DNA of 43,032 nucleotides from Yersinia aldovae ATCC 35236 (GCF_000173735.1 NZ_ACCB01000035.1:1-43032), one strand, 5' to 3'; counted from the stretch's first letter, positions 1 to 9,226 are shown. Notes: generated by a model from the letters alone, not told the origin. Numbers and translations are program-made.

Positions 1-130
1 ACAGAGTCAATCACTTAATTTTCTCTGTTCTTCTCGGCTACTCAGTGAAGTTGCTCACAGCGCCGTGTCGATGGATGCGCATTATAGGGAGCTGCGTCAG
101 AATGGCAAGGGTTTATCTTAAAGTTTTTTC
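1..130 (-). promoter_or_regulatory. rRNA operon promoter region (P1 and -35 of P2), reading leftwards
   Basis: Read on the minus strand, there is a TTGCCA -35 box (103-108), a 16-base spacer and a perfect TATAAT -10 box (81-86) followed by the GCGC discriminator (77-80). This is the arrangement of enterobacterial rrn P1 promoters, which respond to ppGpp and the initiating NTP. About 70 bases further left, TTGACTCTGT (1-10) matches the -35 region of rrn P2; its -10 lies outside the window. The AT-rich stretch at 110-160 sits where an UP element and Fis sites would be. gmhB lies directly upstream, as it does next to rrnH in E. coli. The rRNA genes themselves are not in the window. Confidence 0.85.
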
Positions 131-163
131 TGACTGCTTGATGTTTGAACATAAAGATTACTT

Positions 164-724
164 CTAACGCGTTTTTATCGCTTTTGGTAGCTCTGCCAAG
201 CTGTTTAGCACCCAATCAGCGATTGCCTCGCCTTCTGCCGTAACAGGCTTGCCGGTGCGAACTAACACTTTAGTTCCGATATTTGCCGCTAATGCGGCCT
301 GCATATCTTCAATTTTGTCACCAACCATATAAGAAGAAGCCAGATCGATGTTCAATTCACTTTGTGCTTGCAGTAACATGCCCGGTAATGGCTTGCGGCA
401 TTCACATGTTTCACGGAACTCCGCTACACTCGCGTCTGGGTGGTGAGGACAGAAGTAGACGCCATCCAAATCAACACCGCGATCAGCCAGCGACCAGTCC
501 ATCCATTCGGTTAGACTTAAAAACTGATCTTCAGTAAACATGCCACGGGCAATACCCGATTGGTTGGTCACCAGTACTAGTGCAAAACCCATTTCTTTCA
601 ATTCACGACACGCATCTATAACGCCGTCTATAAATTGAAAATTATCGATTTCGTGGACATAACCGTGGTCGACATTAATTGTACCATCACGATCTAAAAA
701 TATTGCGGGAACGGGCTGAGTCAC
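164..724 (-). CDS. gmhB: D-glycero-beta-D-manno-heptose-1,7-bisphosphate 7-phosphatase
   Basis: Cytosolic HAD-superfamily phosphatase that removes the C7 phosphate of heptose bisphosphate in the ADP-heptose pathway for the LPS inner core. The 186-residue length is normal. The HAD motif I DRDG is at residues 11-14 (nucleophile D11, acid/base D13), VTNQSG follows at 52-57, and GDKIEDM near 135 supplies the Mg-binding Asp. The Cys/His set C92, H94, C107, C109 is the structural zinc site typical of GmhB, which separates it from the histidinol-phosphatase relatives. It reads towards the rRNA promoter and is divergent from metN; the 186 bases between them carry the metN promoter. Confidence 0.95.
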   Translation of the reverse strand: MTQPVPAIFLDRDGTINVDHGYVHEIDNFQFIDGVIDACRELKEMGFALVLVTNQSGIARGMFTEDQFLSLTEWMDWSLADRGVDLDGVYFCPHHPDASVAEFRETCECRKPLPGMLLQAQSELNIDLASSYMVGDKIEDMQAALAANIGTKVLVRTGKPVTAEGEAIADWVLNSLAELPKAIKTR

Positions 725-808
725 TTATTTGCTCCTGAGGGCTGTAAACCCCATTAGTATCGCATGTTTTATTACCGATTGAGAATGGAAGAGAATCAGT
801 GCTGCTGG

Positions 809-840
809 TTGACTTGGCCGTCTAGACGCCTTAACATCCA
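809..840 (+). promoter_or_regulatory. metN promoter with overlapping MetJ (met box) operator
   Basis: TTGACT (809-814), a 17-base spacer and TAACAT (832-837) form a plausible sigma-70 promoter about 70 bases before metN. Three adjacent 8-mers lie inside it: GGCCGTCT (816-823), AGACGCCT (824-831) and TAACATCC (832-839). They match the AGACGTCT met-box consensus at 6, 7 and 4 of 8 positions. MetJ binds such tandem boxes cooperatively with S-adenosylmethionine, so repression of metNIQ by methionine surplus is inferred. Confidence 0.7.
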
Positions 841-910
841 ACCTATACTTTGGTTCTGCTGAAGTTTACTTTTTATCTAGCCACGGAAATAACGATAAAA
901 TAAGAATAAT

Positions 911-1942
911 ATGATTAAACTTTCTCACATCAGCAAACTGTTCCAGCAAGGAACACGCACCATAACCGCGCTTTCCGACGTGAGTTTGCACGTCCCTGCC
1001 GGGCAAATTTATGGCGTCATCGGTGCCTCTGGTGCCGGTAAAAGCACACTGATTCGGTGCGCCAATATGTTAGAACGCCCTACCAGCGGTCAGGTTCTGG
1101 TGGACGGGCAAGATCTGACAACCTTATCTGAACGCGAACTGACGCGTGCTCGTCGTCAGATTGGCATGATTTTCCAGCATTTCAATTTGCTCTCCTCCCG
1201 CACAGTGTATGGCAATATCGCGCTGCCACTTGAGCTGGACAATATGTCTCGTGCAGATATAAAGAAGAGAGTGACTGAGCTATTGGATTTGGTTGGTCTG
1301 GCCGACAAGCAAGATGCTTACCCAGCGAATCTGTCTGGTGGTCAGAAACAACGCGTGGCAATTGCCCGTGCTTTAGCCAGCAATCCTAAAGTTCTGCTGT
1401 GTGATGAAGCCACCAGCGCGTTAGACCCTGCCACAACGCGTTCGATTCTGGAACTGCTTAAAGACATTAATCGTCGTTTGGGGCTGACTATTTTGCTTAT
1501 CACCCATGAAATGGATGTGGTGAAACGCATTTGTGATCAAGTTGCAGTAATAAGTGAAGGCAAATTGATTGAAAAAGATAGCGTCAGCGAAGTGTTCTCT
1601 CATCCGAAAACGCCTCTGGCGCAGCAATTTATTCAATCCACCCTGCATTTGGATATTCCAGAAGATTACGCCAAACGTATGACGCAGGAGCCAACAGCGG
1701 ATCGCGTTCCACTACTTAAATTAGAGTTCACCGGCCAGTCAGTTGATGCACCGTTAATTTCGCAAGCGGTGCGCCGATTCAATATCGATATTGGTATCCT
1801 TAGCTCGCAAATGGATTATGCCGGCGGCGTCAAATTTGGTGTCATGCTGGCAGAATTGCATGGCGACAATCAGGATGGCCTCGCTGCCATCAAGTTCTTG
1901 CAAGATCATCATGTAAAAGTAGAGGTTCTGGGTTATGTCTGA
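911..1942 (+). CDS. metN: Methionine import ATP-binding protein MetN
   Basis: ATPase subunit of the high-affinity D/L-methionine ABC importer, acting at the cytoplasmic face of the inner membrane with MetI and the lipoprotein MetQ. Visible motifs are Walker [10 protein letters not shown] (residues 38-46), the Q-loop around FQHFN (88-92), the LSGGQ signature (141-145), Walker [13 protein letters not shown] (161-172) and the H-loop THE. The C-terminal ~80 residues form the NIL (ACT-like) domain that binds methionine and trans-inhibits transport. Length is 343 residues, as in E. coli. It overlaps metI by 8 bases, so the two are translationally coupled; a MetJ-type operator lies upstream. Confidence 0.97.
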   Translation: MIKLSHISKLFQQGTRTITALSDVSLHVPAGQIYGVIGASGAGKSTLIRCANMLERPTSGQVLVDGQDLTTLSERELTRARRQIGMIFQHFNLLSSRTVYGNIALPLELDNMSRADIKKRVTELLDLVGLADKQDAYPANLSGGQKQRVAIARALASNPKVLLCDEATSALDPATTRSILELLKDINRRLGLTILLITHEMDVVKRICDQVAVISEGKLIEKDSVSEVFSHPKTPLAQQFIQSTLHLDIPEDYAKRMTQEPTADRVPLLKLEFTGQSVDAPLISQAVRRFNIDIGILSSQMDYAGGVKFGVMLAELHGDNQDGLAAIKFLQDHHVKVEVLGYV

Positions 1943-2588
1943 GGCAATGATGTGGTTAATGGGCCGCGGCGTCTGGGAAACTCTAATGATGACGTTTGTC
2001 TCTGGTTTCTTTGGTTTTGTTTTAGGCTTGCCGGTTGGCGTTTTGCTGTATATCACTCGTCCGGGGCAAATTATTGCCAACAAAAATATTTATCGCACGC
2101 TGTCCGGAGTGGTGAATATCTTCCGCTCCATACCTTTTATTATCTTATTGGTATGGATGATTCCATTTACTCGGATGATTGTCGGGACTTCGATTGGTTT
2201 ACAAGCGGCGATTGTGCCGTTGACTGTCGGCGCAGCACCTTTTATTGCTCGCATGGTAGAAAATGCGCTACTGGAAATCCCCTCGGGTCTGGTTGAAGCC
2301 GCGCGTGCGATGGGCGCAACACCGATGCAAATCATCAAAAAGGTATTATTGCCAGAAGCCCTACCGGGTTTAGTCAATGCCGCCACGATTACACTAATTA
2401 CCCTGGTAGGCTATTCCGCTATGGGGGGGGCAGTAGGTGCCGGCGGCCTCGGCCAGATCGGTTATCAGTATGGTTACATCGGCTATAACGCCACAGTAAT
2501 GAATACAGTATTAGTATTATTAGTCGTCCTGGTTTACCTGATTCAGTTGAGTGGCGATCGGATCGTAAAAGCCGTTACCCACAAATAG
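1935..2588 (+). CDS. metI: Methionine import permease MetI
   Basis: Inner-membrane permease of the MetNIQ methionine transporter, 217 residues. It has about five hydrophobic segments, and the cytoplasmic EAA coupling loop [20 protein letters not shown] (roughly residues 117-136) docks onto MetN. The start overlaps the end of metN. The stretch encoding AMGGAVGAG contains a run of eight G residues (from the ATG codon), but the frame stays open through it. metQ follows after a 193-base gap holding a palindromic repeat, so the lipoprotein is probably cotranscribed but separately initiated. Confidence 0.96.
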   Translation: MSEAMMWLMGRGVWETLMMTFVSGFFGFVLGLPVGVLLYITRPGQIIANKNIYRTLSGVVNIFRSIPFIILLVWMIPFTRMIVGTSIGLQAAIVPLTVGAAPFIARMVENALLEIPSGLVEAARAMGATPMQIIKKVLLPEALPGLVNAATITLITLVGYSAMGGAVGAGGLGQIGYQYGYIGYNATVMNTVLVLLVVLVYLIQLSGDRIVKAVTHK

Positions 2589-2599
2589 TATTAACATAT

Positions 2600-2728
2600 A
2601 GATTACCCAAAGAAATTGAGGTAGCAGGCCGGCAGTAAACGAATGAATCCTGATGAGTTTACGCAAGTAAATGATTCAGGTGAGTAAACGTAGCTAATAA
2701 GCCTGCTGCCCCAAGTACGAAGGGTATA
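2600..2728. repeat. Intergenic palindromic repeat, copy 1 (metI-metQ)
   Basis: The arms GGTAGCAGGC (2620-2629) and GCCTGCTGCC (2701-2710) are inverted with one mismatch. A second inner inversion joins CCTGATGAGTTTAC to GTAAATGATTCAGG, and the right flank reads CCAAGTACGAAGGGTATA. The right flank recurs almost exactly before dapD, and the general layout recurs at pyrH-tsf and fabZ-lpxD. It should fold into a long RNA hairpin inside the metNIQ message. The family resembles the small palindromic elements common in Yersinia; the exact family name was not established. Confidence 0.7.
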
Positions 2729-2781
2729 GCGACTGCCTCACACAGCGGCGCATCTTAACGAATGTTTATAGAGGAAGAGAT

Positions 2782-3597
2782 ATGTCTTTAAAATTCAAAT
2801 CTATCGCGGCAGTCAGTGCATTGATTGGTACCTTGGCTCTGGTGGGTTGCGGCCCGGCGGAAAAAGATCCAAACCACATTAAAGTCGGCGTAATTGTCGG
2901 CGCTGAACAGCAAGTTGCTGAAGTCGCTCAGAAAGTGGCAAAAGATAAATATGGTCTTGATGTTGAGCTGGTCACGTTCAATGACTATGTGTTACCGAAT
3001 GAAGCACTGAGTAAAGGTGATATTGATCTGAATGCTTTCCAACATAAACCTTATCTGGATCAGCAAATTAAAGATCGCGGCTACAAACTGGTTTCTGTTG
3101 GTAACTCATTCGTTTACCCAATTGCGGGTTACTCTAAAAAAATCAAATCATTGGAAGAGCTACAGCCAGGTTCTCAGGTAGCACTGCCAAATGACCCGAC
3201 GAACCTGGGTCGTTCTCTGTTACTGCTGCAAAAAGTAGGTTTGATTAAACTGAAAGACGGTGTTGGCCTGCTGCCAACCGTACTGGATGTAGTTGAGAAT
3301 CCTAAAAATCTGAAACTGGTTGAGCTGGAAGCACCTCAGTTACCACGCTCTTTGGATGACCAACAAATCGCGCTGGCGATTATCAACACCACTTACGCTA
3401 GCCAAATCGGTCTGACACCGGCTAAAGATGGCCTGTTTGTTGAAGATAAAGATTCACCTTACGTTAATCTGATCGTGGCCCGTGAAGATAATAAAGATGC
3501 AGAGAATGTGAAGAAATTCGTTCAGGCTTATCAATCTGATGAAGTTTACGACGCAGCAAACAAAGCCTTCAACGGTGGTGCAGTTAAAGGTTGGTAA
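2782..3597 (+). CDS. metQ: Methionine-binding lipoprotein MetQ
   Basis: Periplasmic substrate-binding lipoprotein that delivers methionine to MetNI. The signal peptide ends in the lipobox LVGC with C23 as the lipidated residue, followed by G-P rather than Asp; family members are inner-membrane anchored. The body is a typical NLPA-family (Lipoprotein_9) fold, with the conserved stretch GDIDLNAFQHKPYLD and near its end SPYVNLIVAREDNKD. The 271-residue length matches E. coli MetQ. The start has a good GAGG-type ribosome binding site 7-10 bases upstream. A strong terminator follows at the end of the gene. Confidence 0.96.
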   Translation: MSLKFKSIAAVSALIGTLALVGCGPAEKDPNHIKVGVIVGAEQQVAEVAQKVAKDKYGLDVELVTFNDYVLPNEALSKGDIDLNAFQHKPYLDQQIKDRGYKLVSVGNSFVYPIAGYSKKIKSLEELQPGSQVALPNDPTNLGRSLLLLQKVGLIKLKDGVGLLPTVLDVVENPKNLKLVELEAPQLPRSLDDQQIALAIINTTYASQIGLTPAKDGLFVEDKDSPYVNLIVAREDNKDAENVKKFVQAYQSDEVYDAANKAFNGGAVKGW

Positions 3598-3660
3598 TGG
3601 TTTATCAACTATTTTGCGGAACACAGCGTTAGCTAAATTCAGTGTTTGCTAAATATATTG

Positions 3661-3690
3661 CAAGACGGGCTAAAGCCCGTCTTGTTATTT
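3661..3690 (+). terminator. Rho-independent terminator after metQ
   Basis: A perfect 10-bp stem, CAAGACGGGC / GCCCGTCTTG, with a TAAA loop is followed by TTATTT. It ends the metNIQ operon before rcsF. Confidence 0.85.
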
Positions 3691-3745
3691 GCATAATAGA
3701 TTGCTTCAATAGCGCCTCTTAAATAAAAAAGGCTGAGGAATTTCT

Positions 3746-4153
3746 ATGCGTGCGTTACCTCTGTGTCTGTTAGCCATTTCGCTAACTGGATGTTCCATGC
3801 TTCAATCAAAGCCATCCACCACAGATAGTCCTGTTAAACAACCGACTGCGGTTGTCAAAACCAGCCCTACGCCAGCGCCACGTCCGGCACCGGTAAAGCT
3901 TTATAAAAGCGCTGAAGAGTTAGTTGGCAAGCCTTTCCGCGATTTAGGCGAGGTGTCAGGTGAGTCCTGCCAGACAACCATGCAGGATTCTCCACCGAGC
4001 ATTTCAACGGCCCGCAAACGAATGCAGATTCGCGCCTCTTATATGAAGGCTAATGCGGTCTTGCTACATCAATGTGAAATCCAAAGTGGTGTTCCCGGCT
4101 GCTATCAACAAGCCGTGTGCCAAGGCTCTGCATTGAACGTTTCATCAAAATGA
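3746..4153 (+). CDS. rcsF: Outer-membrane lipoprotein RcsF, Rcs stress sensor
   Basis: RcsF senses outer-membrane and peptidoglycan damage and relays it through IgaA to the RcsCDB phosphorelay. The signal peptide ends in LTGC with lipidated C16, next to Ser, consistent with outer-membrane sorting. A Pro/Ala/Thr-rich linker (about residues 25-52) precedes a C-terminal domain with four cysteines (SGESCQTT, LHQCEIQ, VPGCYQQAVC), which in RcsF form two non-consecutive disulfides. The length is 135 residues. Its last four bases, ATGA, overlap the start of trmO, so the pair is coupled. RcsF is threaded through BamA, which is also encoded in this window. Confidence 0.94.
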   Translation: MRALPLCLLAISLTGCSMLQSKPSTTDSPVKQPTAVVKTSPTPAPRPAPVKLYKSAEELVGKPFRDLGEVSGESCQTTMQDSPPSISTARKRMQIRASYMKANAVLLHQCEIQSGVPGCYQQAVCQGSALNVSSK

Positions 4154-4857
4154 GTGTTTTCTCCTTTAATCAGATTGGGGTTATCCGCTCACCTTATAAA
4201 GAGAAGTTTGCGGTACCACGCCAACCCGGCCTGATTGAAGATGGCGGCGGTGAATTGCAGTTCATCCCTCCCTATAACCAGCCCGAAGCCGTACGCGGTT
4301 TATCTGACTTCAGTCATGTATGGGTGATATTTATTTTCCATCAGACGATGGAGGGGGGCTGGCGTCCGACGGTGCGGCCACCCCGCTTAGGTGGCAATAC
4401 CCGGATGGGCGTTTTTGCTACCCGTTCTACTTTTCGCCCGAACCCTATTGGGATGTCCTTGATTGAATTAAAAGGTGTGCGCAGTCAGGGGGGGGAAGTG
4501 ATTCTGGAGTTGGGGAGTCTGGATCTGGTTGATGGAACCCCGGTGATTGATATCAAACCCTACTTGCCCTTCGCTGAGAGCCGGCCTCAGGCACGAGCGG
4601 GTTTTGCTCAATCAGTACCGGATGCCGACATGCAGGTCTGTTTTTCGAGTCGTGCAGAACAACAGTTAGCAGACCAGCAGCAGCGTTATCCACAATTACG
4701 GCGTTTCATCAGTCAGGTTCTGGCGCAAGATCCACGTCCTGCCTACCGCAAAGGTGACCACGAAAGCCGAGAGTATGCTGTTCTATTGCTGGAATTTAAC
4801 GTGTGCTGGCGAGTGATGGGAAGCCAAACAGAAGTGTTATCACTCGACCCACACTAA
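4150..4857 (+). CDS. trmO: tRNA (adenine(37)-N6)-methyltransferase TrmO
   Basis: SAM-dependent enzyme that N6-methylates t6A37 in the ACY-reading tRNA-Thr. The start chosen is the ATG overlapping the rcsF stop, giving 235 residues beginning MSVFSFNQIGVIRSPYKEKF, the normal enterobacterial length and N-terminus; the frame runs 11 codons further upstream into rcsF without a better start. Conserved TrmO/TsaA features are GVIRSPYKEKFAVPRQPG near the N-terminus, HVWVIFIFH in the middle, and RSTFRPNPIGMS. A run of eight G residues occurs in the codons for SQGGEV but the frame is intact. It was formerly called yaeB or tsaA. Confidence 0.94.
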   Translation: MSVFSFNQIGVIRSPYKEKFAVPRQPGLIEDGGGELQFIPPYNQPEAVRGLSDFSHVWVIFIFHQTMEGGWRPTVRPPRLGGNTRMGVFATRSTFRPNPIGMSLIELKGVRSQGGEVILELGSLDLVDGTPVIDIKPYLPFAESRPQARAGFAQSVPDADMQVCFSSRAEQQLADQQQRYPQLRRFISQVLAQDPRPAYRKGDHESREYAVLLLEFNVCWRVMGSQTEVLSLDPH

Positions 4858-4875
4858 ATTTTACCCTGCTCTCTT

Positions 4876-4902
4876 TTGACAACCGGTACTCACTGGTAAA
4901 CT
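4876..4902 (+). promoter_or_regulatory. Possible proS promoter
   Basis: A perfect TTGACA -35 (4876-4881) is followed after 15 bases by TAAACT (4897-4902). The spacer is short, so strength is uncertain. It lies about 60 bases before the proS start. Confidence 0.4.
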
Positions 4903-4964
4903 AAACCACTTTTTACTTTTTTGGCTGCCTCTATTTGTTGCAGCGCTAATGGAACCAAAACATC

Positions 4965-6683
4965 ATGCGTACTAGCCAATATCTGCTCTCCACTCAGAAG
5001 GAGACACCTGCCGATGCTGAAGTGATCAGCCACCAACTGATGCTTCGTGCCGGGATGATCCGCAAACTGGCTTCAGGTCTTTATACCTGGTTGCCGACCG
5101 GGGTTCGGGTGTTGAAAAAAGTCGAAAACATCGTGCGCGAAGAGATGAATAACGCCGGTGCAATCGAAGTTTCGATGCCGGTGGTACAACCGGCTGATTT
5201 GTGGCAAGAGAGTGGCCGCTGGGAGCAGTATGGCCCTGAGCTGTTGCGTTTTGTCGATCGTGGCGAGCGCCCTTTTGTACTTGGCCCAACTCATGAAGAA
5301 GTCATTACTGACCTGATTCGCGGTGAGATCAACTCTTACAAACAGTTACCGCTGAATTTCTTCCAAATCCAGACCAAATTCCGTGATGAAGTTCGTCCAC
5401 GCTTTGGCGTGATGCGTGCCCGTGAGTTCCTAATGAAAGATGCTTACTCTTTCCACACTACTCAGGAATCGTTGCAGGAAACTTACGATGCGATGTATAC
5501 CGCTTACAGTAAAATTTTTGCGCGTATGGATCTGAATTTCCGTGCGGTGCTGGCAGATACAGGCTCAATTGGTGGCAGTGCATCCCACGAATTCCAGGTG
5601 CTGGCTGAAAGCGGTGAAGACGATATCGTGTTCTCAACCGAGTCAGACTATGCCGCTAACATCGAGTTTGCTGAAGCACTCGCACCTTCTGAACCACGCA
5701 CCGGTGCGACAGAAGAACTGCGTATTATTGATACGCCAAATGCAAAAACCATCGCTGAATTGGTTGAGCAGTTCAAACTGCCGATTGAGAAAACTGTGAA
5801 AACCTTATTGGTTCATGCTCACGAAGAGAGTGGCCATAAGTTGGTTGCGTTGCTGGTGCGCGGTGATCACGAACTGAATGAAATCAAAGCAGAGAAACTG
5901 CCACAAGTTGCGAAGCCACTGACTTTCGCCACGGAAGAAGAGATCCGCGCAGTTATTGGCGCAGGGCCAGGCTCATTAGGCCCAGTTAATTTACAGTTGC
6001 CTGTCGTGGCTGATCGCAGTGTTGTGGTGATGAGCGATTTCGGTGCTGGCGCAAATATTGATGATAAACATTACTTTGGCATCAACTGGGAGCGTGATTT
6101 GCCGTTACCCCAAGTGGCTGACCTGCGTAATGTCGTGGAAGGCGATATCAGCCCAGATGGTAAAGGCACGCTGCAAATCAAACGCGGTATCGAAGTGGGT
6201 CATATCTTCCAGTTAGGTACTAAATACTCGGAAGCGATGAAAGCCACAGTTCAGGGCGAAGATGGCCGTAATCAGGTCATGACGATGGGCTGCTACGGTA
6301 TCGGGGTTTCCCGCGTGGTCGCTGCGGCCATTGAACAGAATTATGATGAGCGCGGTATTATTTGGCCGGATGCGATTGCACCATTCCAGGTTGCCATTCT
6401 GCCGATGAATATGCACAAATCTTTCCGTGTCAAAGAGCTGGCGGAAGAGTTGTATGCCACCCTGCGCTCACACGGTATTGATGTGATTCTTGACGATCGT
6501 AAAGAGCGCCCAGGGGTGATGTTTGCCGACATGGAGCTGATTGGCGTGCCACACAATATCGTCATTGGTGACCGCAATCTTGATAGTGAAGAAGTGGAAT
6601 ACAAAAACCGTCGCATCGGTGAGAAGCAGATGATTAAAACCAGTGAAATTATTGAGTTCCTACTGAGCCAAATCAAACGCTAA
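4965..6683 (+). CDS. proS: Prolyl-tRNA synthetase
   Basis: Class IIa aminoacyl-tRNA synthetase that charges tRNA-Pro in the cytoplasm. The 572 residues are the usual bacterial length. The N-terminal catalytic part contains the class II motif 1 region ([19 protein letters not shown]) and motif 2 ([21 protein letters not shown]). The large INS insertion (about residues 230-390) deacylates mischarged Ala-tRNA-Pro. Motif 3 follows around [17 protein letters not shown], then the C-terminal anticodon-binding domain starts near FQVAILPMN. Nothing appears broken. It stands alone between trmO and the convergent nlpE, with a terminator shared with nlpE. Confidence 0.98.
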   Translation: MRTSQYLLSTQKETPADAEVISHQLMLRAGMIRKLASGLYTWLPTGVRVLKKVENIVREEMNNAGAIEVSMPVVQPADLWQESGRWEQYGPELLRFVDRGERPFVLGPTHEEVITDLIRGEINSYKQLPLNFFQIQTKFRDEVRPRFGVMRAREFLMKDAYSFHTTQESLQETYDAMYTAYSKIFARMDLNFRAVLADTGSIGGSASHEFQVLAESGEDDIVFSTESDYAANIEFAEALAPSEPRTGATEELRIIDTPNAKTIAELVEQFKLPIEKTVKTLLVHAHEESGHKLVALLVRGDHELNEIKAEKLPQVAKPLTFATEEEIRAVIGAGPGSLGPVNLQLPVVADRSVVVMSDFGAGANIDDKHYFGINWERDLPLPQVADLRNVVEGDISPDGKGTLQIKRGIEVGHIFQLGTKYSEAMKATVQGEDGRNQVMTMGCYGIGVSRVVAAAIEQNYDERGIIWPDAIAPFQVAILPMNMHKSFRVKELAEELYATLRSHGIDVILDDRKERPGVMFADMELIGVPHNIVIGDRNLDSEEVEYKNRRIGEKQMIKTSEIIEFLLSQIKR

Positions 6684-6706
6684 TTAGCGGTGAATTGAAT
6701 CACCAC

Positions 6707-6745
6707 AAAACCGCTGGCGAGTGAATAGCTACCAGCGGTTTTTTA
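6707..6745. terminator. Bidirectional terminator between proS and nlpE
   Basis: AAAACCGCTGG (6707-6717) pairs with CCAGCGGTTTT (6732-6742), flanked by T runs on both strands. The genes on either side converge, so it likely serves both. Confidence 0.85.
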
Positions 6746-6763
6746 TTGCCGTCACAATCGCCG

Positions 6764-7465
6764 TTATTTACTGTCGCAGCTCTTGTTCGCATTAAACTGA
6801 ATATCACCTGCCGGAATCAGCGTCTTATCGGACTGCCCTTCTTCCATTGATGGCCGAATATCAAAATGACCATTGAGCGTCAGGAATACCGGCTCACCGA
6901 CATTTTTACGCGCGTTTAAATACCCCCTTTCCAAGGCGATATTGTTTTCAACCGGGAAAGTTTTACCGGTTGCACAATCGGTAAATACTGCTGCATCAGC
7001 AAAATACTTATACATACCACTTAACGGCATCGGTGTTTGGGGTAATGGCTGATTACTCGGCGTAAGCTGGTAATTGAGGGTAGATTTAATCGGCAGCCCT
7101 TGTTGATCAAGCATCACCAAATTTTTACCGACCGGCAGGAAATAACGTTTCTCGCCCTGGCCGTTGGTTAACACTAATTTATCCGCCGTACGCGTCCACT
7201 GACCATATTCGGCAAAGGCTTTATCGCCTTCTTGGTTGTCAGCTGAATGCACAACGCCCCGATAAATTTCTTTCAAGACAAATGTTCCATCACTATCAAG
7301 GAACAGTGAAGTATCTAAACCACTGCAATCGGCACAGGGCAACACCCCTTGATAACTTTGCTGCATAGGTTGTAAAGCCTGTTCAACCGGCTGATAGCGA
7401 TTATTACACCCAAGTAATGACAGCGTACCTACTGCCAAAAACAGCGTTATCGTTAATTTTCTCAC
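6764..7465 (-). CDS. nlpE: Envelope stress lipoprotein NlpE (CutF)
   Basis: Outer-membrane lipoprotein that activates the Cpx response during adhesion or faulty lipoprotein traffic. The GTG at 7465 is chosen because a GGGAGAA ribosome binding site precedes it and the product opens with a signal peptide ending LLGC (lipidated C20). The open frame extends 36 codons further up but those residues look like non-coding sequence. The N-terminal domain has the redox pair PCADC (C44, C47); two cysteines near the C-terminus (DCATGK, KSCDSK) form the disulfide known to sense oxidative folding. The length is 233 residues against 236 in E. coli. Confidence 0.92.
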   Translation of the reverse strand: MRKLTITLFLAVGTLSLLGCNNRYQPVEQALQPMQQSYQGVLPCADCSGLDTSLFLDSDGTFVLKEIYRGVVHSADNQEGDKAFAEYGQWTRTADKLVLTNGQGEKRYFLPVGKNLVMLDQQGLPIKSTLNYQLTPSNQPLPQTPMPLSGMYKYFADAAVFTDCATGKTFPVENNIALERGYLNARKNVGEPVFLTLNGHFDIRPSMEEGQSDKTLIPAGDIQFNANKSCDSK

Positions 7466-7550
7466 AGTTATTCTCCCATACTGTGTGCGACATATAAGGA
7501 ACGAAGACGCCTGAGCCGCAATACAATGAGGCTCAAGACAGCTATCGGCA

Positions 7551-7967
7551 TCATTCCTGATGAATTTTTCCACGCAACGCTTTGGTCGCGCCTTTACGAA
7601 CTTTACTCTCGACTCGCCTTATTTTTGAGCCTTTGGTTGGTTTGGTCGCCCGACGAGCCTTTTCCACTACCATTGCCTGACGGATTAATGCCACCAGCCG
7701 CGCTAAAGCTGCCTCGCGATTCATATCCTGACTGCGGTATTCTTGCGCTTTAATGATAACGACACCATCGGCAGTTACCAAATGGCTATTTAATAACAAC
7801 AACCTCTCTTTATAGTACTCTGGCAGGCTTGAGGCCTTAATGTCAAAGCGCAGATGAATAGCTGTTGAGGTTTTATTGACGTGCTGGCCTCCCGCCCCCT
7901 GCGCCCGGATCGCGGTCAGCTCAATCTCGCTGTCGGGTAGACTGACACTATTCGATATAATCAGCAC
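7551..7967 (-). CDS. arfB: Alternative ribosome-rescue factor / peptidyl-tRNA hydrolase ArfB
   Basis: ArfB (YaeJ) frees ribosomes stalled on messages lacking a stop codon by hydrolysing peptidyl-tRNA. The release-factor-like catalytic loop [15 protein letters not shown] carries GGQ at residues 26-28. The C-terminal basic tail (from about residue 102, rich in Lys and Arg, [10 protein letters not shown] and beyond) inserts in the empty mRNA channel. The 138-residue length is typical and rules out full release factors RF1/RF2. It starts only two bases after the end of yaeQ, so the two form an operon. Confidence 0.94.
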   Translation of the reverse strand: MLIISNSVSLPDSEIELTAIRAQGAGGQHVNKTSTAIHLRFDIKASSLPEYYKERLLLLNSHLVTADGVVIIKAQEYRSQDMNREAALARLVALIRQAMVVEKARRATKPTKGSKIRRVESKVRKGATKALRGKIHQE

Positions 7968-7969
7968 AC

Positions 7970-8518
7970 TTATTGCCCATTATTTTGCCATTCGGCAAAA
8001 CTAATTTCCAGATTATTCTGGGCATCTGATAACCAGATAGTCCCCTCTTGCAGCGTCGCCTGTAGTGACATATTACGGTGAGAAAGTGCTGCCAACTTAG
8101 CCATCTGGTCATCATCAAGGAAACGCACCCGCAGGTTACGGTGCCCGGATAATTTACCCTGAACTTGTGGCCACCACACTTTAGCGGCACGTTCGCTGTA
8201 AGCATATAACACGACCTGCTGTGACTGATTACAGGCTTTGCGCAGACGCTTCTCTTCCGGCAGCCCCAATTCAACCCACAATTCAATGCCATTATGGTCA
8301 TTATGCCGCCAAATTTCCGGCTCATCGTCAGCGCTCAAACCTTTAGTAAACTGCAAACGCTCGTCAGCATGGCAAATCCATGCCAGTAAACGCAGCATCA
8401 TACGTTGGTCAGTTTCAGACGGGTGTTGTGCGATAGTCAGGTTAATATCCTGAAAAAAATTACGATCCATATCTGCAATATTAACCGCAGCTTTATGGAT
8501 GGTTGCTTTTAGTGCCAT
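7970..8518 (-). CDS. yaeQ: YaeQ family protein
   Basis: Conserved enterobacterial protein of 182 residues with a PD-(D/E)XK nuclease-like fold known from structures of family members; its cellular role is not settled. The ATG giving [18 protein letters not shown] is preferred to an upstream one because it follows GAGGTCAC and matches the family N-terminus. Family stretches visible are [21 protein letters not shown] and [17 protein letters not shown]. It was once proposed to substitute for RfaH, a claim not supported by this sequence. It is translationally close to arfB downstream and divergent from yaeP. Confidence 0.9.
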   Translation of the reverse strand: MALKATIHKAAVNIADMDRNFFQDINLTIAQHPSETDQRMMLRLLAWICHADERLQFTKGLSADDEPEIWRHNDHNGIELWVELGLPEEKRLRKACNQSQQVVLYAYSERAAKVWWPQVQGKLSGHRNLRVRFLDDDQMAKLAALSHRNMSLQATLQEGTIWLSDAQNNLEISFAEWQNNGQ

Positions 8519-8755
8519 GTGTGACCTCTTAATTATCTGGTGGACAGTGTACTTGATTACGTCAGTCAACAGCCAGCGCGGTATAAAGAGGATTATTCGT
8601 GACATCAATACTAAAAAGAAAGCTTTGTTCTGTCTCTAATATCTCTATCACTCCTGTGCTATAGTCCTTATAAGTTCAGAGTTTATCTTCGTAGGTTGAC
8701 AGTGTGTCGCTTCCGCTGAGAATCTACTGGGTTAAACTTTTCCAGGAGGATTACT
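8519..8755. promoter_or_regulatory. Divergent intergenic region yaeQ / yaeP
   Basis: These 237 bases separate two outward-reading operons and must hold both promoters. A TATAGT hexamer (8660-8665) is a possible -10 for yaeP-rof, though no convincing -35 is visible. No further gene or repeat was seen. Confidence 0.4.
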
Positions 8756-8956
8756 GTGCAGCAATACTGTGAATTAGTACGCCGTTTTTATGCACAAATT
8801 GCGAGTGGTGACCAGGGCTACGTGTCAGATGCACTGGGTTGTGTATTGAAAACATTGGACGAAGTTGCGGCTAACGACGCACTCCCGTCCTCCGTTAGGG
8901 AACAGGCGGCCTTTGCCGCCGCTAACTTATTGGTGAGCGATTATGTCGATGAGTGA
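8756..8956 (+). CDS. yaeP: YaeP family small protein
   Basis: A 66-residue conserved protein of unknown function, regularly found directly before rof. It starts with GTG, supported by a strong AGGAGG seven bases upstream (8744-8749). The sequence is closely related to E. coli YaeP along its full length, for example [16 protein letters not shown] near the start and [16 protein letters not shown] at the end. The end overlaps the start of rof by 14 bases, indicating translational coupling and pointing to a shared role with the Rho inhibitor, though this is inference. Confidence 0.9.
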   Translation: MQQYCELVRRFYAQIASGDQGYVSDALGCVLKTLDEVAANDALPSSVREQAAFAAANLLVSDYVDE

Positions 8957-9203
8957 AGAGTATCAACCCATCAATTGTGATGACTACGATAATCTAGAGC
9001 TCGCCTGCCAACATCACCTGATACTGACGTTGAAGTTGAGAGGCGGTGAGATAGTAGAAGGGAAGGCCAGTGATCTGCTGCTAAGAAAAAAGGTCGAGTA
9101 CCTGATTGTCGAACAAGAAGGGGCAGTACGCGAGTTGCGTCTGGACCATATCGCCAGCTTCAGTCACCCCGAGATTGGGACTGTCGTGGTGAGTGCATCA
9201 TAG
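8943..9203 (+). CDS. rof: Rho-binding antiterminator Rof (YaeO)
   Basis: Small acidic Sm-like protein that binds Rho and blocks its RNA loading, reducing Rho-dependent termination. The 86-residue protein keeps the family core [19 protein letters not shown] and the C-terminal [19 protein letters not shown]. Either ATG at 8943 or the one two codons later could be used; the first gives the usual length and overlaps yaeP. A strong intrinsic terminator follows, fitting a gene whose own product weakens Rho-dependent termination. Confidence 0.95.
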   Translation: MSMSEEYQPINCDDYDNLELACQHHLILTLKLRGGEIVEGKASDLLLRKKVEYLIVEQEGAVRELRLDHIASFSHPEIGTVVVSAS

Positions 9204-9226
9204 TTTCTATATCCATGATATTGACG

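Noticed and set aside
725-910. SAM or methionine riboswitch ahead of metN
   Set aside because: No SAM-box helices could be seen; the met boxes explain regulation and enteric metNIQ operons use MetJ.
2415-2440. Frameshift in metI at the eight-G run
   Set aside because: The frame is open through the run and gives the normal family sequence [13 protein letters not shown] and length.
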